Shown here piece by piece: positions 9,215 to 16,360 of a stretch of 64,000 bases of DNA. The translations under genes and the position numbers were made by a program. This stretch comes from CALKJU01 sp046349355 (GTDB taxonomy: Bacteria > Pseudomonadota > Alphaproteobacteria > Geminicoccales > Geminicoccaceae), in assembly GCA_046349355.1 (NCBI GenBank), contig JAXMCM010000014.1, positions 310,001 to 374,000 of the forward strand, written 5' to 3'. Positions within the stretch are counted from its first letter, which is position 1. Each line of letters starts with the position of its first letter. The notes beneath the pieces are model-generated. The model saw nothing but the letters and a program-made list of their open reading frames with translations. It was not told the origin of the DNA and ran no database searches.

Positions 9215-9970
9215 TCAGGGCATCAGCTGGCCGCCGTTGACCTCGATGACCTGGCCGGTGATGTAGCCTGCGAGGACCGGCGATGCGAGGAACAGGAAGG
9301 CGCCGGCGCAATCGTCGCCGCTGCCCAGGCGCTGCAGCGGGATCCGCTGCCGGGTCGCCTCGAGCTTCTCGGGCGTCGAGTAGCGCTCGTGGAAGGGCGT
9401 CATGATGGTGCCGGGCGACACCGCGTTCACCCGAATGCCCTTGGGCGCCAACTCGGTGGCCAGCGAGCGGGTGAAGGTCGAGACGAAGCCCTTGGCGGCG
9501 GCATAGAGGCTGGAGCCGGCGCTGCCGCCGGACCGTGCCGAGATCGAGCTGGTGCTGACGATGCAGCCGCGGCTGGCGGATAGCGCCGGCAGCGCCGTGC
9601 GCGAGGCCACGACCACGGACATCGCGTTGAGCTCGACGATCCGGTCGATCGCCGCGTCGTCGGCCTCGGCCAGCGGCACCCGTCCCAGCATGTGGCCGGC
9701 GTTGTTGATCAGCACGTCGAGGCCGCCAAGGGCCTCCACGGCGCGCCCGACGGTCCAGCGGACCGCATCGCGGTCGGCGAAGTCCTCGCGGAACACCGCG
9801 ATCGCGTCCGTGGCGCTGGCCACCCCATCGAGCCCGGCGGCGTTGGCATGGCCATGCAGCACGAGCCTGGCCCCGGCCGCCGCGAGCAGCGCGGCCACGG
9901 CGGCGCCGATCCCGGAGCTGGCACCGGTGACGAGGACGCGCGCTCCGTCCAAGCCGAGGTCGATCGCCAC
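9215..9970 (-). CDS. SDR family oxidoreductase
   Basis: A 251-residue short-chain dehydrogenase starting at GTG 9970. It has the nucleotide-binding TGASSGIG motif, NNAGH, a catalytic SLYAAAKGFVSTFTRSLA (YxxxK) and the C-terminal GYITGQVIEVNGGQLMP typical of 3-oxoacyl-ACP-reductase-like SDRs. It is the first gene of a likely three-gene minus-strand unit (SDR, SDR, indolepyruvate-type oxidoreductase). The 81-base gap to the divergent HAD gene must hold its promoter, but no clear -35/-10 pair is visible there. Confidence 0.87.
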   Translation of the reverse strand: MAIDLGLDGARVLVTGASSGIGAAVAALLAAAGARLVLHGHANAAGLDGVASATDAIAVFREDFADRDAVRWTVGRAVEALGGLDVLINNAGHMLGRVPLAEADDAAIDRIVELNAMSVVVASRTALPALSASRGCIVSTSSISARSGGSAGSSLYAAAKGFVSTFTRSLATELAPKGIRVNAVSPGTIMTPFHERYSTPEKLEATRQRIPLQRLGSGDDCAGAFLFLASPVLAGYITGQVIEVNGGQLMP

Positions 9971-10051
9971 CGCGTACCCCCTTCCCTTCGCCTGCGAAGG
10001 CCTTACCTGTCAGCGCACTCAAGCTCAACGCCCGGTCCGGAACCCGCTGCC

Positions 10052-10927
10052 ATGACAACCCCCGTGTTCGCCGATGGCATCGGCGCGTTCGCGGACCGCT
10101 ACGAAGCCTTCGTGATCGACCAGTGGGGTGTCCTGCACGACGGGATTCGCCCCTATCCCGGTGTCGTCGAGGCGCTGGAGCGGCTGCACGACGCCCGCAA
10201 GCGCATCGTGCTGCTGTCCAACTCCGGGCGCCGCAAGACGGTTTCCGAGAAGCGCCTGCTCGACATCGGCTTCGACCTCCGCCTGTTCGACGCGGTCGTG
10301 ACCTCGGGCGAAACCGCATGGCAGGGGTTTCGCGAGCGCATCGAGCCGCCGTTCACCACCCTCGGCCGCCGCTGCATGCTGCTCACCCGCGAAGGCGACC
10401 TCAGCGTCGCCCAGGGCATCGGCCTCGACCTCGTCGCCACGCCCGAGGACGCGGACTTCCTGTTCGTGTCCGGGGTCGAGCCGCCGCCGATGACCGCCGA
10501 CGACTACCAGGAGACGCTGGACCGCAGCCTCGCCTGCGGCCTGCCGATGCTGTGCGCCAATCCGGACCTGGTTGCCGTCACCGGGGCCGACCTGACCCTG
10601 GCGCCGGGCACGCTGGCCGAGCGCTACAAGGCCGCCGGCGGCACGGTGCACTATGTCGGCAAGCCCTATGCGCCGGTCTACCGCGCCTGCCGGCATGTCC
10701 TGCCCGATCTCCAGCCGGCACAGATCATCGGCATCGGCGATTCGATGGCGCACGACGTCCGTGGCGCCAATGACGCCGGCATGGCCTCGGCCTTCGTCAC
10801 CCAGGGCATCCACCAGGAGGCGTTCCCGCCGGAGGCGCCCGTCACCGACCTGGCCCGGGCCCTGCACGCGCTGGCCGCGGAGCACGCCGCCCGGCCGGAC
10901 TGGGTGATCCCCCGCCTCGCATGGTGA
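10052..10927 (+). CDS. HAD-superfamily class IIA hydrolase
   Basis: A 291-residue phosphatase-like protein. HAD motif I is FVIDQWGVLHDG (around residue 21, nucleophile Asp), motif II is LLSNSGRR, and motif IV is GIGDSMAHDVRGANDAGM. The large C2 cap between motifs II and III is the class IIA arrangement (NagD/4-nitrophenylphosphatase type). The alphaproteobacterial subfamily it resembles is widespread but its substrate is not established. The stop overlaps the following lipoprotein gene by 7 bases, which suggests coupling. The two divergent SDR genes lie upstream. Confidence 0.85.
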   Translation: MTTPVFADGIGAFADRYEAFVIDQWGVLHDGIRPYPGVVEALERLHDARKRIVLLSNSGRRKTVSEKRLLDIGFDLRLFDAVVTSGETAWQGFRERIEPPFTTLGRRCMLLTREGDLSVAQGIGLDLVATPEDADFLFVSGVEPPPMTADDYQETLDRSLACGLPMLCANPDLVAVTGADLTLAPGTLAERYKAAGGTVHYVGKPYAPVYRACRHVLPDLQPAQIIGIGDSMAHDVRGANDAGMASAFVTQGIHQEAFPPEAPVTDLARALHALAAEHAARPDWVIPRLAW

Positions 10928-11598
10928 GGCGGGCGGCGCTGCTCGCCGGCGGAGCCTTGCTGCTGCTGGCCGGCTGCGAGCCGCTGCCCCCGGTCGGGAG
11001 CACCACCGTGAGCGCCGACGGGCCGGTCGAAGTGACCGACTGCCAACCTTGCGTGATGGCCCTCGCGCAGGACTCGAACGGCTGGCTTTTCTTCTTCGAT
11101 TACAATGTCCTGCCGGATCGACTTCAGGTGATCCGGCAGATCAGGGTGCGGGCGCCTCGCTCGTCCAGGGACATGGTGCTGCCGGTCGAGAGCATGCTGC
11201 CGGCCGAGCCCGGAGGCGGCTATCGCTTCGGCGGCGAGGACCTCGACGGCGACGGCTGGCGCGACCTCGTGCTCGTCACCGCCGATGGCGGCGCCAACGC
11301 CTACGCCGACTACTGGCGCTACGACCCGGCCGACGGCAGCTTTGTCGCCCTCGGAACCCTGCCGCTGCTCGGCCGCGACCCGGATAGCGGGCACCTTGTC
11401 GGCCTCGAGCATGGCAGTGCCGACGGACTCTTCTTCACCCGTACGGACTACGGCTTCGAGAACGGCGAGCTGGTCGTGCTCGCGGTCGAGGCGATGCTGC
11501 CGGCCGACGATCCCGCCAAGGTGCATCGCGTGGTCCAGGAGCGTCGCCAGGGCCAGCTGGTCACCACCATCGACGTGCTCGTGCCGCTGCAGGGCTGA
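10921..11598 (+). CDS. Putative lipoprotein with an FG-GAP-like calcium motif
   Basis: A 225-residue protein with a lipoprotein signal: MVRRAAL, a hydrophobic stretch, then LLAGC, with Cys19 as the probable lipidation site. The mature part has no family I can name. Around residues 105-125 it holds DLDGDGWRDLVLVTADGG, a DxDxDG loop of the FG-GAP/VCBS type that usually binds calcium in beta-propeller repeats, although only one repeat is clear. It overlaps the HAD gene by 7 bases. It is probably anchored in the periplasm or outer membrane. Function unknown. Confidence 0.7.
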   Translation: MVRRAALLAGGALLLLAGCEPLPPVGSTTVSADGPVEVTDCQPCVMALAQDSNGWLFFFDYNVLPDRLQVIRQIRVRAPRSSRDMVLPVESMLPAEPGGGYRFGGEDLDGDGWRDLVLVTADGGANAYADYWRYDPADGSFVALGTLPLLGRDPDSGHLVGLEHGSADGLFFTRTDYGFENGELVVLAVEAMLPADDPAKVHRVVQERRQGQLVTTIDVLVPLQG

Positions 11599-11674
11599 CG
11601 GCCGGCACCTGGCGGTGGACGGCACACGGGCGCCGCCTATGATCGCGCGCCGCAACGGAAAGCGCGGGGGGCGC

Positions 11675-12577
11675 ATGGTCTCGGTGGTCTGCGTCGGCGT
11701 CTCGGTCTGGGACGTCGTCTTCCGCGTGGCGGCACCACCGGTGATCGATGCCAAGACCTACGCGCTGGACCGAACCGAGGTCACCGGCGGCATCGCCCCC
11801 AACGGCGCGCGCACGGTGGTCCGCCTCGGCGGTCGCGCCGTGCTCGGCAGCCGCCTCGGCGAGGACCTCACCGCCCAAAGCGTGCTGGCCGAGCTGCGAG
11901 GCGAAGGCATCGTCGTCGATGGCGTCCACTTCGTGCCGGGCGGTCGGACGTCCTATTCCGCGGTGATCGTCGACCCGTCGGGCGATCGCACCATCGTCAA
12001 CGATACCGACCCGCGCACGCTGCGCGGCACCGAAGGCGTGCCGCTTGCGGCGATCGACGGCGCCGACGCCGTCCTCGCCGACACCCGCTGGGCCGACGGT
12101 GCGCTCGTCGCCATCGAGCGGGCGGCGCGGCGCGGCATCCCGACGGTGATGGACTTCGACCGGGCACCGGACGATGGCGGTGCCGAGCGCATCCTCGCCA
12201 CGGCAACGCACGTGGTGTTCGGCCGCCAGGGACTGGCGTCGTTCATCGGCACCGACGACATCGCCGAGGGCCTGAAGCGCGTCCGGCCGATGGCACGCGG
12301 CTGGATCGGGACGACGTCCAGCGCCGACGGCATCTACTGGCTGGAAGGCGAGCGCCTCGCCCATGCACCGGGCTTTCCCGTCGAGGCGGTGGACACGCTG
12401 GCCGCCGGCGACATCTGGCACGCCGCCTTCGCGGTCGGCCTCGCCGAAGGCATGCCGGAGGCGACGGCGGCGAGGTTCGCCAACGCGACCGCCGCCCTGA
12501 AATGCAGCCGCCCGGGCGGCGGGGCCGGCGCGCCGACGCGGCCCGAGGTGGAACAGCTGCTGCGCTCGGCCGGTTGA
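11675..12577 (+). CDS. PfkB-family carbohydrate kinase
   Basis: A 300-residue ribokinase-like sugar kinase from ATG 11675; an in-frame ATG at 11639 is possible, but the PfkB fold begins at VSVVCVGVSVWDVVF, so I prefer the later start. The N-terminal GG signature appears as RTVVRLGGRAVLGSRLGED. The C-terminal signature is VDTLAAGDIWHAAFAVG, where the catalytic Asp is kept but the first Gly of the usual DTxGAGD is Ala. It resembles sulfofructose/2-keto-sugar kinases more than fructokinase. The substrate is not fixed, and the neighbours give no pathway. Confidence 0.82.
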   Translation: MVSVVCVGVSVWDVVFRVAAPPVIDAKTYALDRTEVTGGIAPNGARTVVRLGGRAVLGSRLGEDLTAQSVLAELRGEGIVVDGVHFVPGGRTSYSAVIVDPSGDRTIVNDTDPRTLRGTEGVPLAAIDGADAVLADTRWADGALVAIERAARRGIPTVMDFDRAPDDGGAERILATATHVVFGRQGLASFIGTDDIAEGLKRVRPMARGWIGTTSSADGIYWLEGERLAHAPGFPVEAVDTLAAGDIWHAAFAVGLAEGMPEATAARFANATAALKCSRPGGGAGAPTRPEVEQLLRSAG

Positions 12578-12627
12578 GCGCGCCCGCGGGTCGCAGTTGC
12601 CGCACGGCCGCGGCGGACCCACTTGTG

Positions 12628-12640
12628 TTGCAGTGCAGCA
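12628..12640 (+). promoter_or_regulatory. TGC-rich inverted motif, possible PhaR operator
   Basis: TTGCAGTGCAGCA lies 17 bases ahead of the phasin-like start; with flanks it reads TGTTGCAGTGCAGCA. PHA-responsive PhaR repressors of alphaproteobacteria are reported, as I recall, to bind TGC-rich, roughly palindromic sites of this kind ahead of phasin and pha genes. The link is by pattern only; no phaR gene is in the window. Confidence 0.4.
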
Positions 12641-12656
12641 TGAACAGGAGCCGAGC

Positions 12657-13160
12657 ATGGCGCGCCGCCCCCGGACACCCAGCCTTCGCCGTGCCACCGC
12701 CACGGCCAAATCGGCGACGCGCAGCGCCACGCGGCTCGGCGAGCTTGCCCTCGCCGCCGGCGACGTGGTCGATGCCCGCGTGCGCCAGCTGGCGGCGGCC
12801 GGCGCCGATCCGGTGAAGCTGGCGCACCCGGAATTCCAGATGATGGCCAGCGAGAAGGTCGTGGCGCTGGCGGCCGCGACCTCGGCCCTGGGCGAGTCCG
12901 TGCCGGCGGTGCTCGAGACCATGCAGCGCTGGCTGACGGCGCATGGCCAGATCGCCCTCGCGACCGGCGCACGGCTGGCCACGACGACAAGCCCGGCTGC
13001 GTGGTGGCACCTGTGGCAGGATCAGGCGACGGCCAGCTTCAACGCGTCTTCGCGGGCGACCGAGGAGCTGATGGCGACCACCGTGCGTGCCTTCGGCGCC
13101 GCCCTGTCGCCCGTGCATCGCAAGGCGACGAGCAACGCGCGCCGGCTCGCCGGCGGCTGA
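12657..13160 (+). CDS. Phasin-like granule-associated protein
   Basis: A 167-residue, alanine-rich, helical protein from ATG 12657, which has a good ribosome-binding site (ACAGGAG). A basic N-terminus (MARRPRTPSLRR) is followed by long amphipathic helices and then a WWHLWQDQATASFNASSRATEEL segment of the sort seen in alphaproteobacterial phasins, proteins that coat polyhydroxyalkanoate granules. The acetoacetyl-CoA reductase, thiolase and synthase-like genes lie about 5 kb downstream, and a TGC-rich palindromic motif precedes this gene. The assignment rests on composition and context more than on a strong motif; another helical coat protein is possible. Confidence 0.5.
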   Translation: MARRPRTPSLRRATATAKSATRSATRLGELALAAGDVVDARVRQLAAAGADPVKLAHPEFQMMASEKVVALAAATSALGESVPAVLETMQRWLTAHGQIALATGARLATTTSPAAWWHLWQDQATASFNASSRATEELMATTVRAFGAALSPVHRKATSNARRLAGG

Positions 13161-13207
13161 CGATCACGGCCCCCGCAGGCCCATAGCAACGGATGGATGG
13201 ACCAGGG

Positions 13208-13792
13208 ATGTCGGCCTTGCGGCGCCTGCTGAGCCTCGCCTTCGTCGTCGTCCTTGCCGGCTGCGCCGGGACGCCAAGGCCAGCACTCGAGCATGTCGAC
13301 GACTTCCAGCTCGACCGCTACCTCGGCACCTGGCACCAGATCGCCACCATTCCCGCCTGGTTCCAGGACCAGTGCGTCGGCGACGCCCAGGCCGTCTACG
13401 CCCTCGACGAGGCGAATCCGGGGCTCGTCGTGGTCACCAACAGCTGCCGCGTGGAATCCGGCGCCACGGATGTCGCCGAGGGCCGGGCACGCTTCGTCGG
13501 ACCGCCGAGCGAGGGCCGGCTCGAGGTGACCTTCATCAGCCTCTTCGGCCACTGGATCTGGCCGATCCCGGGCGGCTACGTGGTCGTCGCGCTCGACCCC
13601 GACTATCGCTGGGTCCTCGTCGGCCACCCGACGCGCGACTACGCCTGGATCCTCGCCCGCGACCGCACCCTGCCGGACAGCACGCTGCTGGCGCTGCGCC
13701 AGACGCTGCAGCGGAACGGTTACGATCCCTGCCGCCTGCTGCTGACCGAGCCCGGGCGCAACGGGCCGTCCTTGTGCACCGTCGCCGGCTGA
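13208..13792 (+). CDS. Lipocalin family lipoprotein (Blc-like)
   Basis: A 194-residue bacterial lipocalin from ATG 13208; an in-frame ATG at 13193 would add MDGPG before the signal. The signal ends in the lipobox VVLAGC. The lipocalin GxW motif is DRYLGTWHQIATIP, and the C-terminal strand GHPTRDYAWILARDRTLP is typical of Blc-type proteins. These are outer-membrane-anchored lipid carriers linked to membrane stress. The gene converges on the D-cysteine desulfhydrase gene with 4 bases between stops, and no terminator is visible between them. Confidence 0.87.
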   Translation: MSALRRLLSLAFVVVLAGCAGTPRPALEHVDDFQLDRYLGTWHQIATIPAWFQDQCVGDAQAVYALDEANPGLVVVTNSCRVESGATDVAEGRARFVGPPSEGRLEVTFISLFGHWIWPIPGGYVVVALDPDYRWVLVGHPTRDYAWILARDRTLPDSTLLALRQTLQRNGYDPCRLLLTEPGRNGPSLCTVAG

Positions 13793-13796
13793 GCGC

Positions 13797-14801
13797 TCAG
13801 CCGTCCGCCTCGAAGGTCGTCCGGTAGGCGTGCAGGCCGACCGCACCGCCGGTGTGGATGAAGACGACGTTGTCCCGCCGCGAGAAGAAGCCCTTGCGAA
13901 CGAGATCGACCAGACCCGCCGCCGCCTTTCCGGAGTAGACCGGGTCGAGCAGGATCCCGTCGGCCTGCGCGAACAGCCGGACAGCCTCGATCATGCCCGG
14001 CGTCGGGATGCCGTAGCCTTCGCCGACATAGTCGCAATTGGCGATGACGCGCTCGCGGCGGATGCCACCGCGGACGGCGAGTTTCTCGGCCACCGCCTCG
14101 GCAAGGCGGTGGACGTTCTCCTCCTGCCTGGCCCGTGGCGCCCGGACGCCGATGCCGAGCAGGGGGATGCCGCTGTTCATGGCCTCGAGGCCGACGACGA
14201 GGCCGGCCTGCGTGCCGGCGGAGCCGGTGGCGTGGACGATGTAGTCGAGGCGCAGGCCCTGTTGCGCGGACTGCCAGAGCAGCTCCTGGGCACAGCCGAC
14301 ATAGCCGAGGGCGCCTGTCGGGTTGGAGCCCCCGCCGGGGATGACGTAGGGACGACCGCCGGCCTTGCGGACCTCCTCCGCCACCGGATCGAGCGCGGCG
14401 TTCATGTCCCCGCCGCCGGGAAACGGCCGCAGCTCGGCGCCGAACAGCCGGTCGAGCAGGACATTGCCGTTGCGCAGGTAGTCGACGTCGTCCGTCGCGA
14501 CCCGCGATTCCAGCAGGATGATGCAGCGCATCCCGAGGCGCGCCGCGGCCGCCGCCGTCTGGCGGCCATGGTTGGTCTGGACCGCACCCTGGGTGATCAC
14601 CGTGTCGGCGCCTTCGGCCAGCGCCTCGGCCATCAGGTACTCGAGCTTGCGGGTCTTGTTGCCGCCACCGCCGAGGCCGGTCGCGTCGTCGCGCTTGATC
14701 CACAGCTTCGGTCCGTCCAGCCGGCGGGTCAGGCCCTCGAGCGGCTCGAGGGGCGTAGACAGGTGGGCGAGGCGGACCCTCGGGAAGCGGGCGAGATGCA
14801 T
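13797..14801 (-). CDS. D-cysteine desulfhydrase / ACC-deaminase family
   Basis: A 334-residue PLP enzyme of fold type II. The PLP lysine lies in GGGGNKTRKLEYLMAEA (about residue 53), the TQGAVQTNHGRQTAAAAARLG segment follows, and GSAGTQAGLVVG binds the cofactor phosphate. D-cysteine desulfhydrase converts D-cysteine to pyruvate, sulfide and ammonia; ACC deaminase is the closest alternative and cannot be fully excluded. The start at ATG 14801 is supported by GAGAGGAG on the minus strand. An amino-acid racemase gene ends 16 bases upstream, so the pair probably handles D-amino acids together. Confidence 0.82.
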   Translation of the reverse strand: MHLARFPRVRLAHLSTPLEPLEGLTRRLDGPKLWIKRDDATGLGGGGNKTRKLEYLMAEALAEGADTVITQGAVQTNHGRQTAAAAARLGMRCIILLESRVATDDVDYLRNGNVLLDRLFGAELRPFPGGGDMNAALDPVAEEVRKAGGRPYVIPGGGSNPTGALGYVGCAQELLWQSAQQGLRLDYIVHATGSAGTQAGLVVGLEAMNSGIPLLGIGVRAPRARQEENVHRLAEAVAEKLAVRGGIRRERVIANCDYVGEGYGIPTPGMIEAVRLFAQADGILLDPVYSGKAAAGLVDLVRKGFFSRRDNVVFIHTGGAVGLHAYRTTFEADG

Positions 14802-14817
14802 CGGGTGCGGGCTCCTC

Positions 14818-15540
14818 TCAGCCGGCGGATGGCAGGGGACGACGGCCGAGGGCCACGGCGACGGTAGCCTCGGCCAGCGCCGCGGTGCTGTCGACGAAGG
14901 GGCACGGCACGTCACCCGCCTGCAGCACCAGCGGCAGCTCGGTGCAGGCAGCGACGATCGCCTGCGCTCCGTCCGCGACGAGCCGCCGCGCCAGGGCCAT
15001 GGCCTCCTCGCGCACGCCGCCGCCGCGATCCCCGGCCTTGATCGCGTAGATGAGCGCCATCAGCCGGGCCTGGGCCGCCGCGTCGAGCTGGACGGGAAGA
15101 ATGCCGGCATGCTCGAGGGCCGGCTCGTACAGCCGCGCGCGGCGGCAGCCGTCGGCCGCGAGCAGGCCGGCGCGGCTCGCCCCCGGCGCCGATCGGCGCA
15201 GGCTGTCCACGGTCGCCTCGATCATGCCGAGGAAGGGGATGCGCACGGCCGGGCGCAGCGCCGGCAGGAAGGCGTGCGCGGTGTTGCAGGCGATGACCAG
15301 GAAATCGGCCCCGGCCGCTTCCAGCCGCCGCGCCATCGCGGTCAGTGCTGGCACCGGCGACGGACCCGTGCCGGCCAGCGCCTCGTTGCGGTTCGGAACA
15401 CGCGGATCGCAGTCGACGAGGAGGTGCAGGTGGTCCTGGTCGCACCGGGCCGGCGTCAGCGCCAGCACCCGCGCCATGAAGTCGACCGTCGCCTCGGGCC
15501 CGAGCCCGCCGAGGACGCCGACGGTCAGCGCATCCCGCAT
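14818..15540 (-). CDS. Aspartate/glutamate racemase family protein
   Basis: A 240-residue cofactor-independent racemase. The two catalytic cysteines are in VIACNTAHAF and VAACTELPLVL, and the N-terminal VGVLGGLGPEATVDFM is typical of the aspartate-racemase branch. It probably interconverts L- and D-aspartate or a related amino acid in the cytosol. ATG 15540 was chosen over an upstream in-frame start because the core fold begins at LTVGVLGGLGPEA. It is followed after 16 bases by the D-cysteine desulfhydrase gene and diverges from upp. Confidence 0.85.
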   Translation of the reverse strand: MRDALTVGVLGGLGPEATVDFMARVLALTPARCDQDHLHLLVDCDPRVPNRNEALAGTGPSPVPALTAMARRLEAAGADFLVIACNTAHAFLPALRPAVRIPFLGMIEATVDSLRRSAPGASRAGLLAADGCRRARLYEPALEHAGILPVQLDAAAQARLMALIYAIKAGDRGGGVREEAMALARRLVADGAQAIVAACTELPLVLQAGDVPCPFVDSTAALAEATVAVALGRRPLPSAG

Positions 15541-15629
15541 CGATCGGGCTCCCGAACCGGCCGCATTGTCTTCCGGCGCCGGCTCTTCTAAGCCTCGGCC
15601 GCCTGCAGCCGCAACCGTCGGAGCCGTCC

Positions 15630-16259
15630 ATGCCACAGCTCGTGGTGGTCGACCACCCGCTCGTCCAGCACAAGCTCACGCTGATGCGCACCAAGGATAC
15701 CTCCACGGCCGAGTTCCGCCGTCTCGTCCGCGAGGTCGCCCTGCTGCTGGGCTACGAGATCACCCGCAACCTGCCGCTGGTCGATCGCGACATCGAGACC
15801 CCGCTGATGCCGATGCGGGCGAAGGCCCTGGCCGGCAAGAAGGTCTGCCTTGTCTCCATCCTCCGCGCCGGCAACGGCCTGCTCGACGGCATGCTCGACC
15901 TGATCCCCTCGGCCCGCGTCGGCCACATCGGCCTCTACCGCGATCCGGCGACGCTGCGCCCGGTCGAATACTACTACAAGGTCCCGGTCGACATCGCCGA
16001 GCGCCCGGTCATCATCGTCGACCCGATGCTGGCGACCGCCAACTCGGCGGTGGCCGCGGTCGACCGGATCAAGCGCGACGGCGTGCGCGACATCAAGTTC
16101 GCCTGCCTGCTGGCCGCCCCCGAGGGTGTCCAGCGCATGCAGGAGGCCCATCCCGACGTGCCGATCTACACGGCGGCGGTCGACGAGGGGCTCAACGACC
16201 ATGGCTACATCCTGCCGGGCCTCGGCGATGCCGGCGACCGGATCTACGGCACGCGCTGA
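15630..16259 (+). CDS. upp: Uracil phosphoribosyltransferase
   Basis: A 209-residue enzyme that makes UMP from uracil and PRPP in pyrimidine salvage. It has the family N-terminus (VDHPLVQHKLTLMRTKDT), the flexible-loop SILRAGNGLLDG, the PRPP-binding VDPMLATANSAVAAV and the C-terminal uracil-binding GLNDHGYILPGLGDAGDRIYGT. The PRPP loop has Ala where the Escherichia coli enzyme has Gly (LATAN for LATGG/LATGN-type loops). It is transcribed divergently from the racemase gene and stands alone. Confidence 0.95.
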   Translation: MPQLVVVDHPLVQHKLTLMRTKDTSTAEFRRLVREVALLLGYEITRNLPLVDRDIETPLMPMRAKALAGKKVCLVSILRAGNGLLDGMLDLIPSARVGHIGLYRDPATLRPVEYYYKVPVDIAERPVIIVDPMLATANSAVAAVDRIKRDGVRDIKFACLLAAPEGVQRMQEAHPDVPIYTAAVDEGLNDHGYILPGLGDAGDRIYGTR

Positions 16260-16360
16260 GGCCGCGCCGCTGCGCGAGTCATGACTTGTTAAGCATGGCG
16301 CGCTAATGCCGGTCGTGCGGACGCCGGTCTGGCGTGCCCCAAGGTAGGACTGAGCGGATC

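Noticed and set aside
16274..16310. Possible CtrA site (TTAA ... TAA) ahead of the PleD-like gene
   Set aside because: The spacing between TTAA at about 16289 and the next TAA is not seven bases and the second half-site is incomplete.
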